A stretch of 44,026 nt of DNA from Deltaproteobacteria bacterium RIFOXYA12_FULL_58_15 (GTDB taxonomy: Bacteria; Myxococcota; XYA12-FULL-58-9), in assembly GCA_001798605.1 (NCBI GenBank), contig MGST01000147.1, forward strand, positions 1-44,026. The letters are read 5' to 3'. The position numbers and the translations under genes were made by a program. Of the stretch, positions 26,623-34,799 are shown one piece after another. The notes below the pieces were generated by a model. That model was not told where the DNA came from. It searched no databases and worked only from the letters and a program-made list of their open reading frames with translations. Position 1 is the first letter of the stretch. Each line of letters starts with the position of its first letter.

Positions 26623-27309
26623 ATGGTGGTATCGCCAAACCACGCCAAGAGATTGCCTGCCCCACAGACGACCGAGGAACTGCGTGTGCGAGCCCTCGCC
26701 CTCGCAGGCCACACTGTTGCTGAGGTTGCGGCCAGGTTGCAGGTCGCCCTGCCGACGAAACCAGGACACTCAAAGGGTTTCATTGGTTCCCTCGCGGAGC
26801 TGGCATTGGGGGCAGACCCCACGGCCCGCGATCGGCCTGACTTCCCAGCCCTCGGAGTCGAGCTGAAAACCGTGCCCGTCAACGCCGTTGGATATCCCGT
26901 GGAGTCGACCTTCTGTTGCAAAATTGCCATGGCGACGGCCGACCGCGAAGAATGGGAGACCTCTCGACTGCGGCAACGACTTCACACCGTGTTGTGGCTC
27001 CCAGTCGAAAAAGATCAACTCGCCGGTCTCGGCAACCGCCGGTTCGGCCGGGCCCGATTGTGGACCCCCTCGGCGACCCAGACCGATCTGCTGCAAGCAG
27101 ACTGGGAGGACCTCATTGGGGCTCTTGGTGCCGGCCGGGTGCCGAGCGCCCACGAAGGCAAGATCCTTCAGCTTCGCCCAAAAGCAGCAAACCGCAAAGG
27201 TAGGGCTTTGTCTCCTGGCGACGGAGGAACCATCATGGCACTGCCCCTCGGATTTTACCTTCGAGCCCGATTCACGGCGACTATCCTACTCACGCCGGAA
27301 AATAGATGA
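26623..27309 (+). CDS. mutH: MutH-type mismatch repair / GATC endonuclease
   Basis: A 228-residue protein, nearly the same length as E. coli MutH (229). The match runs end to end: TTEELRVRALALAGHTVAEVA, KGFIGSLAELALGA, DFPALGVELKTVPV, EWETSRLRQRL, VLWLPVE, ADWEDLIG, QLRPKAANRK, LPLGFYLRARFT. The catalytic residues of E. coli MutH (Glu56, Asp70, Glu77, Lys79) correspond to Glu59, Asp73, Glu80 and Lys82, all present. MutH nicks the unmethylated strand at hemimethylated GATC during methyl-directed mismatch repair, activated by MutS and MutL. The full length argues against a Sau3AI-type restriction enzyme, which carries two such domains. The frame extends far upstream, but the family's N-terminus fits the ATG at 26623. 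The ribosome site is weak. No dam, mutS or mutL gene is in the window. Confidence 0.95.
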   Translation: MVVSPNHAKRLPAPQTTEELRVRALALAGHTVAEVAARLQVALPTKPGHSKGFIGSLAELALGADPTARDRPDFPALGVELKTVPVNAVGYPVESTFCCKIAMATADREEWETSRLRQRLHTVLWLPVEKDQLAGLGNRRFGRARLWTPSATQTDLLQADWEDLIGALGAGRVPSAHEGKILQLRPKAANRKGRALSPGDGGTIMALPLGFYLRARFTATILLTPENR

Positions 27310-27312
27310 CCT

Positions 27313-27335
27313 ACCCAAATCCACCATCAAACGCT
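27313..27335. repeat. Short dispersed repeat, copy 1
   Basis: A 19-base sequence starting ACCCAAATCCACC, followed by one mismatch and GCT, occurs here just after the mutH stop and again at 35993-36015. Both copies are intergenic and lie upstream of plus-strand genes. Confidence 0.5.
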
Positions 27336-27368
27336 ATCCGAATCGCCAGATGTGCCGTTAGGTCGAGG

Positions 27369-27428
27369 AGCAGCGAGGATTTGCGCGCAGGCGTACTTGA
27401 CGTACGTCGAGCAGCAAATCCGAAGCTG
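27369..27428. other. Nested stem-loop element in the mutH / PilZ-receiver gap
   Basis: Outer arms GCAGC-ga-GGATTTGC (27369-27383) and GCAAATCC-gaa-GCTGC (27413-27428) pair perfectly apart from a small internal bulge. Inside lies a second hairpin, CGTAC-TTGAC-GTACG, at 27391-27405. No T-run follows, so it is not a simple terminator. It could be a structured RNA, a REP-like intergenic repeat or a protein-binding palindrome. The rest of the 253-base gap (27310-27562) shows nothing else I can name. Confidence 0.5.
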
Positions 27429-27562
27429 CGACGAAGAGATGACGGTGCAGATGGCGATTCGGGGCCTACGAACCCAATTGAATCGTCGTCAAGAGTTCTG
27501 TATTCCACAGCAAAACCCCACTGCAGAACCTGCTGAGCGGGGGATTCGTTCGAGGGGCGGTC

Positions 27563-28306
27563 ATGAAACCTCCTGACTCTGACAATAAACGGCGGCACCC
27601 TCGGTTCCCGCTCCAATTGCATGTCGAATACCAACGGGGAACGGACTATGTTTTTGAGTGGACTGAAAACCTGTCCGAGGGTGGTTTCTTCATTCGCACC
27701 GAACAGGCGTTCCCGCAGGGAAGCGCTCTCGAGTTAACTCTTTCATTCCCCGGCCTATTGGAACCCGTCAATGTGGAGGGTCGAGTGGCCTGGATTCGTG
27801 CTCCGAGTCTGTCGCAATGTGGTGGCGTTGGCGTCGAGGTTGACAACGAGGGTGGTCGTCGGCGACTCGCAGATCTGGCACTCCGTGCAGCCGACCGCGA
27901 ACGCGGCAAGACCTGCTCGTTTAGCGTGCTCATCGTCGAGGACAACGAGAGTATTGTGCGATCCTACGAACGGGTCCTCAACCACATCGCGCAAACGACC
28001 GAGGGCCAAGTAAAGATCCATTTTGCATCCAACGGCCATAGCGCTCTCAACGAGTTGAAGAACCATGCTGTCGACCTCGTCATCACGGACATCTACATGC
28101 CGATCATGGATGGATTGACTCTAATAGAAAACATTCGCAAACAGGACTTCACTCGAAATCTTCCGGTGATCGTAGTGACCAGTGGCACGGGCGATGAACG
28201 GGAGCGCGCTGCAAAACTCGGGGTGCGCGCCTTCCTCCGCAAACCAGTTCAGTTCAGCCACATCCTGCAGACAATTGTGGCATTGGCAACCGCCAATGCT
28301 GTTTAA
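27563..28306 (+). CDS. PilZ - receiver domain response regulator
   Basis: A 247-residue cytosolic protein. Residues 10-110 are PilZ with R-x3-R at 10-14 and NLSEGG at 36-41, so c-di-GMP binding is expected. Residues 120-245 are a CheY-like receiver with the acidic pair Glu126-Asp127, phospho-acceptor Asp176 in VITDIYMP, Thr206 and Lys227 in the KP motif, all intact. There is no DNA-binding or enzymatic output, so phosphorylation probably tunes PilZ interaction, or the reverse. A histidine kinase partner is not in the window. GAGGGG lies about six bases before the ATG. PilZ is at the N-terminus here, whereas it is C-terminal in the kinase fusion at 2.1-4.3 kb. Confidence 0.93.
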   Translation: MKPPDSDNKRRHPRFPLQLHVEYQRGTDYVFEWTENLSEGGFFIRTEQAFPQGSALELTLSFPGLLEPVNVEGRVAWIRAPSLSQCGGVGVEVDNEGGRRRLADLALRAADRERGKTCSFSVLIVEDNESIVRSYERVLNHIAQTTEGQVKIHFASNGHSALNELKNHAVDLVITDIYMPIMDGLTLIENIRKQDFTRNLPVIVVTSGTGDERERAAKLGVRAFLRKPVQFSHILQTIVALATANAV

Positions 28307-28418
28307 ACGCTGGATTCACGGGCCTTGAACGGTTGGCTCAAGAGTAACACGACACCGCCGCACCAGCCCGTTCATGGCCGCCCACCATCGCAACCTGACC
28401 ATTGACCTGCGACTGCTT

Positions 28419-31400
28419 TCAAGGATTGGCCGAGCCGATTGTGGCCGAGCCCGCGACGAAATCGCTGTCATCGGCACCCGTGTCCTGACCATTGGGAGAG
28501 CGGGCGATAGCTTCGTCGGCCATTCCCGACGGAGCATTGTTTGATGGTTCACCGTCGCCCCCAAGGTGACTCCCGAGTGCTACGTCATCGACAATGCCAC
28601 CTGATCCGGGCTCGTCCAAACGCACCCATAGACTCTCGTCCAAAAATCCGAGTCCGCTCACGTCCCCAACAACCAGATACTCGCCGGGAAGAAACCCAGA
28701 GAGGGTTCCCCCGTCAGAGAAAACCAACGATTGACCTTGAGCAGTGGCGCCGAATTCAAAAGAAGTGCCGCTCCTGTCAAGCAGGTGCAGAATATAACCG
28801 GTCAGGTCGACGGTACACGAACCCGCATTGTAAAGCTCAATCCACTGGTCGTTGGCATCGACCATTCCGGAGCCCGGTACACCATTGAATGGGTTACCAT
28901 CCCCGTCCGCGCTGTCGCTCCAGTCCTGTTGGGGATCCACAACAATTTCGTTGATGACCACATTGACGACACACCCCCCCGGGGCAATGGCAGTGGCATC
29001 GTCCGAAACCGGCGCATTGACCGACCCATCACGGGTAACCGCGTCCACATACTCGAGTGTCACGGTGTCAGCGCCATCGATTTCCAAAAAGCCGTTGTCA
29101 GGGGTAGGCGCGGAGCTGTTCGCGGTAGGGAAGCCGCAACCACCGGAGGTGCAATCAAACCACCCTGCTGCAACCATGCTCTCTGTGAGCACGACTGTCT
29201 CGGAATCGCTCGACGAGCTCAAAGTCACCGCAAGCGTATCATTGCCCGCGCCTGCGGTGGCGTTCGCGCTCATGTCGGTATCGCCAACGACGCGAACCAA
29301 AATTTCGGTGCCAACTGTGAATTCGGCCTGCAAAATCTCGGGCACACCATCGGCGCCGTGTTGAACATTCTCGACCACAACAGGGGTTGGTATGATCGCA
29401 GCGTAAGTCGCGTCGGCGCTCGCGGTCGCTGAGAAGGTTATTCCGTAGGTTTGCGGTTCATCAGCGGCTGCATCGTCCACACCCGTCACGGTTACGATCT
29501 GAACCACGGATCCATTCGCTGGCGTAAACGTCGCAAACGATACGTCGGCAACCCCCTCCGTCGTATCGTTGGAATCGAAGAACACGGTCACGTTCGCGGT
29601 AGGTTCCGTTGCGAGAACCATGGAAAAGGTGGCTGTACCTCCGGCGGTCGTAGTCGGACCACTGATGAGGCTCACCACAATAGCGGCCGTGTCGTCGTCG
29701 ACGTTGTTCATACTCACGGATTCGGGCGTCAAATCGGGATAGAGAGGATCGACACTGGTGATTGCGCCAAAGGTGATCTCGTATGGCTGATCGCCGTCGT
29801 CAATGGCGTCATCCACCCCCGTAACGGTCACCGTTTGCGGCACATCCCAATCGCCTGGCGTAAAGGTGAGACTGTTCACATCAGTCACCCCCTCACTGGG
29901 ATCAGACGACGAGAAATTGACCGTAACGGCTGCAAGAGGCTCCGAGGTCAGCGCGATATCAAAATTCGCTGTGGCGCCACCCTCGGTCGTGGAATTGTTC
30001 ATGGAGTCGATCGCGAAGCCAACAGTGTCGTCGTCTCCGTTGGTGACATTGACATTGGCCGGAACCATGCCGTTGTAAATGGGATCGGCACTCGCCGCGG
30101 CATCGAAATCGATGCGATAGAGCTGATCGCCGTCGGCAATGGCGTCATCCACCCCCGTAACGGTCACCGCCTGCGGGTCACTCCAATTGGCTGGGGTGAA
30201 GGTCAAGCTGCCGGCACTCACGTTTCCCTCAGCCGTCGCGCTGGAGTGAAAAACCACAGTCACATCAGCCGTGGGCTCCGACGTCAACGCAACGGTGAAG
30301 CTCGCAGTACCGCCACCTTCCGTGGTGGAGAGACTCGAACTGGGCTCGACCAGAAAACCGGCGACGTCGTCGTCGACATTGACCGCAGGTATGTCGGAGG
30401 GCGTGAGGGCAGCATAGGCACCGTCCGTGGAAACCGTGAGGTCAAACTGGATCGCGTAGCTTTGATCACCGTCTACGACATCGTCGTCGATTCCAACCAC
30501 GTCGACGGACTGTGGCACGTTCCAATTGTTGGTCGTGAATACCAGATTGGAGGTGCTCAGCGTTCCCTCGGAGGTATCGCTCGAATGAAAGTTCACGGTA
30601 ACCGTCGCGGTCGGCTCTGCGGCAAGTGCGACGGAGAACACCGCTGTCCCACCGGCCTCGTCCGTATTGTTGCTGATGTCGCTGATGCCAATTGCCGCGG
30701 GGCTCTGCAGAACGACGATTTCATGCACGATCTGCCATGCCACCCCATCAGCACCACAACGGTCGTCATAGGCGAAAGTGAGCCGGTCGTCCTTCTGGGT
30801 ATTGAATACGCCATCATCGTCAATCCCTGCGCCAAGAGAGTATCGGGTAGCCACGCTTCCTTGGAAAATGCCCGAGGATCCGAGGGTCTCGGTCAGTTCG
30901 ATGGTCTCTTGTTCGCCGCTGCTACTGTACGCGACGATGGCTGTTGTGTCTGGCGCTCCAGAGGTGTTCAAGTCCCGATCGTTGAGACTAACCACAATAG
31001 TGTGGCCGGGGATCACTTCATCCACGAGGTCGAACGAGCCATCTCTGCACGGATTGGACGTCGTTACAAATCGGGCCCAATAATCCGATCCGGCAACACC
31101 ATCACCATCACCGTCTAGGCTCACACCATTTCTGTCAGTCACGACGCTCGCACCCTGGCCGCGAACGATAACAGTGAAGCTAGAATTGGGTACGAGCAGG
31201 CTGCGTGGCGCCAATGTGAGAACTCGATTGCCACCGGAGAGGGAGCGGGTCGCGGCAAATTCGCCGGCCTGCGCACTGAGGGACACCGACCCAATGCTGA
31301 CAGAGGCAGGCTCCACGGGCTTTGAAAACGTAATGATGATTTTTGCACCAACGGGGACCTCGGTATACCCAGGCCCCGGATAAATGGACGCCACTCTCGG

Positions 31401-32450
31401 CGGCGTTGAATCCGACGCAGTAGAAACGGAAAACGACCATAGGGCACTGCCAGCCATCACGTTCCCCGCAAGGTCGCGTACTGCCGCAGCCAGAACTTCC
31501 ACGTCATAGGTTCCTGGCACCAAGACATCGGTCGGCGTCAAGGTCGCCCGTGTGTTGCCCGCAGATATCTCCAGGACGGCCTGAATGCATGTTCCCGCAG
31601 CATCGCTCAATCGATAATTGTCGTAACAACCATCTTCATCGCTGTCGACAACGAAAAACTCGGCATCGATCGCCTCATCAAAGAAGACGACAACCGCCGA
31701 ATCTCGCAGCACATCGAACTGATCTGCAGACGGCGTCACGCGGGCGATCCCGGGAGGCAAGACGTCAGCTCCGTTTGCGGTCGCGAAAGAGCCACGGTAA
31801 TTCGCTGGCAAACCCATGCCGTCCAAGCCGACCACCTCTCGGGTGACAACAACGGTAACAAGGCTATTCGGGGGCAGCGGCTCCAAAGGGGTAAACACGG
31901 CCACGGTATTCCCGTCAGACGTGGTCACCACCCCTCGTACGAGGTTGCCTTCTGAAAGGAGATGGATCCCGGAAGAGCCCAAGGAATCGGGCTGGATTGG
32001 CCGTGAGAACTGAATCGCAATCGGCGCCAGGAGCGATACACCGTAGGCGCCGCTGGGTGGAGTTTGCGACAAGACGTCAAGGGGACCGACACAGGTGACA
32101 ACAACCACGTCGGGTCGGCTGCTCAAACCATCGTGACGGACCACGAGACGAAAAGCATAGTCGCCAACCACGTCAATGGAGGCTCTCGGTGCCGACACTT
32201 CTGGTCGCGATAAGGTTGTCTGACTGTTCTTGGGACGGTGAACGAGAGACCACTCATACTCGAGACCAGCCTGTTCCCCTTCACCCGTGCGGCTGCCGGT
32301 ACCATCGAGGGTCACCAAGGTTCCAGGCACGACGACCGTGCCAACTCCGGCGTCGGCAATCGGCGGCAGAACAGCACCGCTCATTTCCACACACCCCGAT
32401 ACGAAGAACAAACAAGCCAAGAGCGAAGGGGCTCGCGAAACGCGATGCAT
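28419..32450 (-). CDS. Giant surface lipoprotein: Ig-like, Calx-beta-like repeats and lamin-tail domain
   Basis: A 1343-residue lipoprotein. MHRVSRAPSLLACLFFVSGC gives a clean lipobox at Cys20. Order: a PKD/Ig-like domain (about 30-120), three bacterial Ig-like (Big_5-type) domains (about 123-230, 230-345, 347-465; each has the IQFSRP or ITFSKP strand), a beta module with DRDLN (about 470-580), four Calx-beta-like repeats of about 112 residues (about 585-1045), a Cys-containing module (FDCTSGGC, about 1055-1170) and a lamin-tail domain (VINEIVVDPQQDW to the end). Asp-rich loops such as GVDDAIADGD suggest calcium binding. It is very rich in Thr and Ser. It is expected on the cell surface as an adhesin or matrix protein. 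The 3'-most gene of a minus-strand group with a TMTC-like enzyme. A TTG eight codons upstream is a less likely start. Confidence 0.9.
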   Translation of the reverse strand: MHRVSRAPSLLACLFFVSGCVEMSGAVLPPIADAGVGTVVVPGTLVTLDGTGSRTGEGEQAGLEYEWSLVHRPKNSQTTLSRPEVSAPRASIDVVGDYAFRLVVRHDGLSSRPDVVVVTCVGPLDVLSQTPPSGAYGVSLLAPIAIQFSRPIQPDSLGSSGIHLLSEGNLVRGVVTTSDGNTVAVFTPLEPLPPNSLVTVVVTREVVGLDGMGLPANYRGSFATANGADVLPPGIARVTPSADQFDVLRDSAVVVFFDEAIDAEFFVVDSDEDGCYDNYRLSDAAGTCIQAVLEISAGNTRATLTPTDVLVPGTYDVEVLAAAVRDLAGNVMAGSALWSFSVSTASDSTPPRVASIYPGPGYTEVPVGAKIIITFSKPVEPASVSIGSVSLSAQAGEFAATRSLSGGNRVLTLAPRSLLVPNSSFTVIVRGQGASVVTDRNGVSLDGDGDGVAGSDYWARFVTTSNPCRDGSFDLVDEVIPGHTIVVSLNDRDLNTSGAPDTTAIVAYSSSGEQETIELTETLGSSGIFQGSVATRYSLGAGIDDDGVFNTQKDDRLTFAYDDRCGADGVAWQIVHEIVVLQSPAAIGISDISNNTDEAGGTAVFSVALAAEPTATVTVNFHSSDTSEGTLSTSNLVFTTNNWNVPQSVDVVGIDDDVVDGDQSYAIQFDLTVSTDGAYAALTPSDIPAVNVDDDVAGFLVEPSSSLSTTEGGGTASFTVALTSEPTADVTVVFHSSATAEGNVSAGSLTFTPANWSDPQAVTVTGVDDAIADGDQLYRIDFDAAASADPIYNGMVPANVNVTNGDDDTVGFAIDSMNNSTTEGGATANFDIALTSEPLAAVTVNFSSSDPSEGVTDVNSLTFTPGDWDVPQTVTVTGVDDAIDDGDQPYEITFGAITSVDPLYPDLTPESVSMNNVDDDTAAIVVSLISGPTTTAGGTATFSMVLATEPTANVTVFFDSNDTTEGVADVSFATFTPANGSVVQIVTVTGVDDAAADEPQTYGITFSATASADATYAAIIPTPVVVENVQHGADGVPEILQAEFTVGTEILVRVVGDTDMSANATAGAGNDTLAVTLSSSSDSETVVLTESMVAAGWFDCTSGGCGFPTANSSAPTPDNGFLEIDGADTVTLEYVDAVTRDGSVNAPVSDDATAIAPGGCVVNVVINEIVVDPQQDWSDSADGDGNPFNGVPGSGMVDANDQWIELYNAGSCTVDLTGYILHLLDRSGTSFEFGATAQGQSLVFSDGGTLSGFLPGEYLVVGDVSGLGFLDESLWVRLDEPGSGGIVDDVALGSHLGGDGEPSNNAPSGMADEAIARSPNGQDTGADDSDFVAGSATIGSANP

Positions 32451-32535
32451 CGTGAAATCTACCTTTCGAGCCAAATCAACGGCTGCAACTACAATATTGC
32501 CACATTTCCAGGTATTTGCGAACTTTCCCTGTTAC

Positions 32536-32564
32536 ATTCAACAACCCTCGGCATAACCGAAGGT
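32536..32564 (-). terminator. Possible terminator after the first TMTC-like gene
   Basis: On the minus strand CCTTCGG-TTATG-CCGAGGG (32564 to 32546) forms a seven-pair stem with one G-U pair, followed by TTGTTGAATG. The T-run is poor, so it may only attenuate read-through into the giant lipoprotein gene. The rest of the 130-base gap holds no clear promoter. Confidence 0.35.
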
Positions 32565-32581
32565 CGCGTGTTGACTACCCC

Positions 32582-34777
32582 TCAATTCCGTTGCAGCAAT
32601 GACACGCGGGTCCTGATTGCCACGGCGTCGGGGTGGTCGGGGGCCTGCTGCAGCACAAACTGGTATTCACGCACCGCCCTCTCGGTTCTGCCCAACGCCT
32701 CGGCAAGTTGGCCGAGCTTCAAACGCATGTTGAGAATCTCGCTGTGCTGGGGATCATCTTTGATCACGTTTTCAAGTATGGAAAAGGCCTCCTCCAAACG
32801 CCCTAGGGCCTCGGCCGCCAGAGCCATTTGTTTGCGAACGTCACTGAAGGAGAGACGGATGTCGGGGCCCGTTTGTCCCCGCATGGCCAATGCTCGTTCA
32901 TAGAGCTGATAGGCGCGCTGATGCTCTCCGAGTTTTTCCAGCGCAAGACCGAGATAAAAAATTGGACGCGGATCGTTGGCCGGTGCCGCTTTCATGGCGC
33001 GTTCGTACTGTTGTGCTGCCAATTGGTAATCACCCGCGAAAAAACCGAGGCTACCGAGGCTCAGCCTTGCTGAGATCTCGTCATCGCTGCCCGATTGCGC
33101 CGCCCCTGCCGCCTCTTCGTATGCCTGGCGGGCGCGGACTCCATCACCACTTTTTTCCCAAGCCAACCCCGCAAGGATCCGAGCGCGCACCCGCCGACTC
33201 GGACTGACATTTGCAGCCTGCTCTGCCAACTGCACGGCGTCTTGGAAGCGCCCATGGTGGATTGCGTCACGGGCAAGGGTCTCTATGTCAGTGAAACCCA
33301 GTCCACTCAGAGGCGGTCGCTTCCCCAATCGTTCGAGTATGGCTGACGCCATCTGCTGCTCACCCAGACGGGAGTAGGCCTTGGCGACGAAGATCAGCGA
33401 CCGAGCGCTGGTTTGGGGAACCTTCTCTGGCAGATCGGCCGCTGCGATCGGGCCATCGCCAGCAAGACTCAAATTGTGACGCAAGGCATTGCTCCACAAC
33501 TCGACCTCATTTCGCCACACGCCCACCCGCGAAAAGGTGAGCAGCACATACAGCACGACCACTGCGCCCCCACCCACCAAGATCCCCGTCCGCCATTGCG
33601 GCCGCCGCGCCTCCAACCACATGGCTGCCCCGGACAAACCGAGACACGAACCCATGGTGGGGAAAAACAAATAGCGGTCATTCATCCAGGTCGGTAACGT
33701 CCAAAACAGATTCATCACCGTCAACAATGGCAGCAAAAACAAAACCATGCCGAAGGCAACGACCGCGAGATTGTGTCGCAGCCGCACAATACCGACAACG
33801 GCTGCAACAAGGAACGCAACGCCCAGAAAGGCAACGCCTCCCGACAACCATTCTTCCCCGACAGGGTAATGGACACTCAGCCCTATCGGCAACAGAGCTC
33901 GTCCAACGTAGGCGGCAAATACCTTGGCGAGCAGAATGAAACGGGCCACCCCTGTCAGACTCTCTCCGCCTGACTCGGCCAACGCGGTCTCTTGGGATGC
34001 CACGGTCGCAAGCGTCACTGCCGCCGCAACGAGAATCAACGGCAACTGTTCGAGCAACCCATCCTTGAGCCGTCGCCGACGACAAAGCAGCTCATAAACC
34101 AGAAGCACCATGGGCAAAACAACCGCATACCCTTTGGACAACATGGCACACACGGCAAGCGCCAAGGTCCACCCATAACGAAAACGTCGTGCCCTTGGCT
34201 CCGCCACCTCTCGGTAATGCGTCCACATCAGAATCGTCGCCACGTAGAACACCAAGCACAGCAAATCTTTGCGCTGCGCCAACCAGACCACCGGCTCAAC
34301 GTGGATCGAGTGGACCGCATACAAGACAGCCCCCATCAATGCCCAACCGGCGTTCCCCAACAGTCGCCGGAAAAGGTAATACAACAGCACCACACCCGCG
34401 GCGTAGAGCACCAAGTGGGTCAAATGGAAACCTGGCAGCCAACTGCCCCAGAGCAGGTGGTCCATCGCATAGGTCAGAGTCGTCAATGGGTGGTAGTTGG
34501 AAAAATAGCTCTCGGTGACAATGCGAACCAGGTTCTCCAGAGAAAGTGCCTGCACGCGCACATCGTCAAAAATGTATTGGGTGTCGTCCCAATAGACCAC
34601 CGGAAAAACGAGGGAACGGCCATAAAGCCCAAACACCAAAGCCGTAAGAAGCACAGATGGCAACCACGGTGCGCCGAGTCGCCGAGGAACGGGATCCACT
34701 GACGGGTCCTTCGAAGACTCGTGCTGCAACGAAGGCGCCCCCTTTGAAGGACGCCGCCTGCGGGATGATCGGGCCAC
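32582..34777 (-). CDS. TMTC-like GT-C membrane glycosyltransferase with C-terminal TPRs
   Basis: About 731 residues. A basic N-terminal tail (ARSSRRRR) precedes some ten membrane helices (about 38-420), then TPR-like helices (about 460-731). The first outer loop has VVYWDDTQYIFDDV with an acidic pair at 64-65, the position of the GT-C catalytic motif, followed by NYHPLTTLTY and GFHLTHLVLY, very close to the TMTC/DUF1736 pattern of eukaryotes. HSIHVEPVVWLAQRKD is another shared motif. TMTC proteins transfer mannose from a dolichol-linked donor to Ser/Thr of cadherin domains; here a polyprenyl-linked sugar and periplasmic TPRs would be expected by analogy. The start is uncertain: GTG at 34777 gives an N-terminus like that of the paralogue; a TTG at 34729 has a better ribosome site (AAAGGGGG). 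The gene begins about 22 bases after the DNRLRE gene. Confidence 0.85.
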   Translation of the reverse strand: MARSSRRRRPSKGAPSLQHESSKDPSVDPVPRRLGAPWLPSVLLTALVFGLYGRSLVFPVVYWDDTQYIFDDVRVQALSLENLVRIVTESYFSNYHPLTTLTYAMDHLLWGSWLPGFHLTHLVLYAAGVVLLYYLFRRLLGNAGWALMGAVLYAVHSIHVEPVVWLAQRKDLLCLVFYVATILMWTHYREVAEPRARRFRYGWTLALAVCAMLSKGYAVVLPMVLLVYELLCRRRRLKDGLLEQLPLILVAAAVTLATVASQETALAESGGESLTGVARFILLAKVFAAYVGRALLPIGLSVHYPVGEEWLSGGVAFLGVAFLVAAVVGIVRLRHNLAVVAFGMVLFLLPLLTVMNLFWTLPTWMNDRYLFFPTMGSCLGLSGAAMWLEARRPQWRTGILVGGGAVVVLYVLLTFSRVGVWRNEVELWSNALRHNLSLAGDGPIAAADLPEKVPQTSARSLIFVAKAYSRLGEQQMASAILERLGKRPPLSGLGFTDIETLARDAIHHGRFQDAVQLAEQAANVSPSRRVRARILAGLAWEKSGDGVRARQAYEEAAGAAQSGSDDEISARLSLGSLGFFAGDYQLAAQQYERAMKAAPANDPRPIFYLGLALEKLGEHQRAYQLYERALAMRGQTGPDIRLSFSDVRKQMALAAEALGRLEEAFSILENVIKDDPQHSEILNMRLKLGQLAEALGRTERAVREYQFVLQQAPDHPDAVAIRTRVSLLQRN

Positions 34778-34799
34778 GGGAGAAACTATATGTCGGTGG

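Noticed and set aside
26553-26930. Extension of the Cys-pair lipoprotein upstream to 26930
   Set aside because: This part lies over the mutH coding region on the other strand, is Arg/Ser-rich and would bury a clean lipoprotein signal peptide at residue 127.
26623-27309. MutH homologue as a Sau3AI-type restriction enzyme
   Set aside because: Sau3AI has two MutH-like domains and about twice the length, usually beside a methyltransferase gene; this protein has one domain, standard MutH length and no methyltransferase neighbour in the window.
29451-31118. Long plus-strand open frame (555 codons) opposite the Calx-beta lipoprotein gene
   Set aside because: It is the antisense of a repetitive Thr/Ser/Asp-rich gene; the product is rich in Arg, His and Gly, has no family motif, and similar frames appear opposite the other repeat gene. 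The minus-strand frame has clear domains and a signal peptide.
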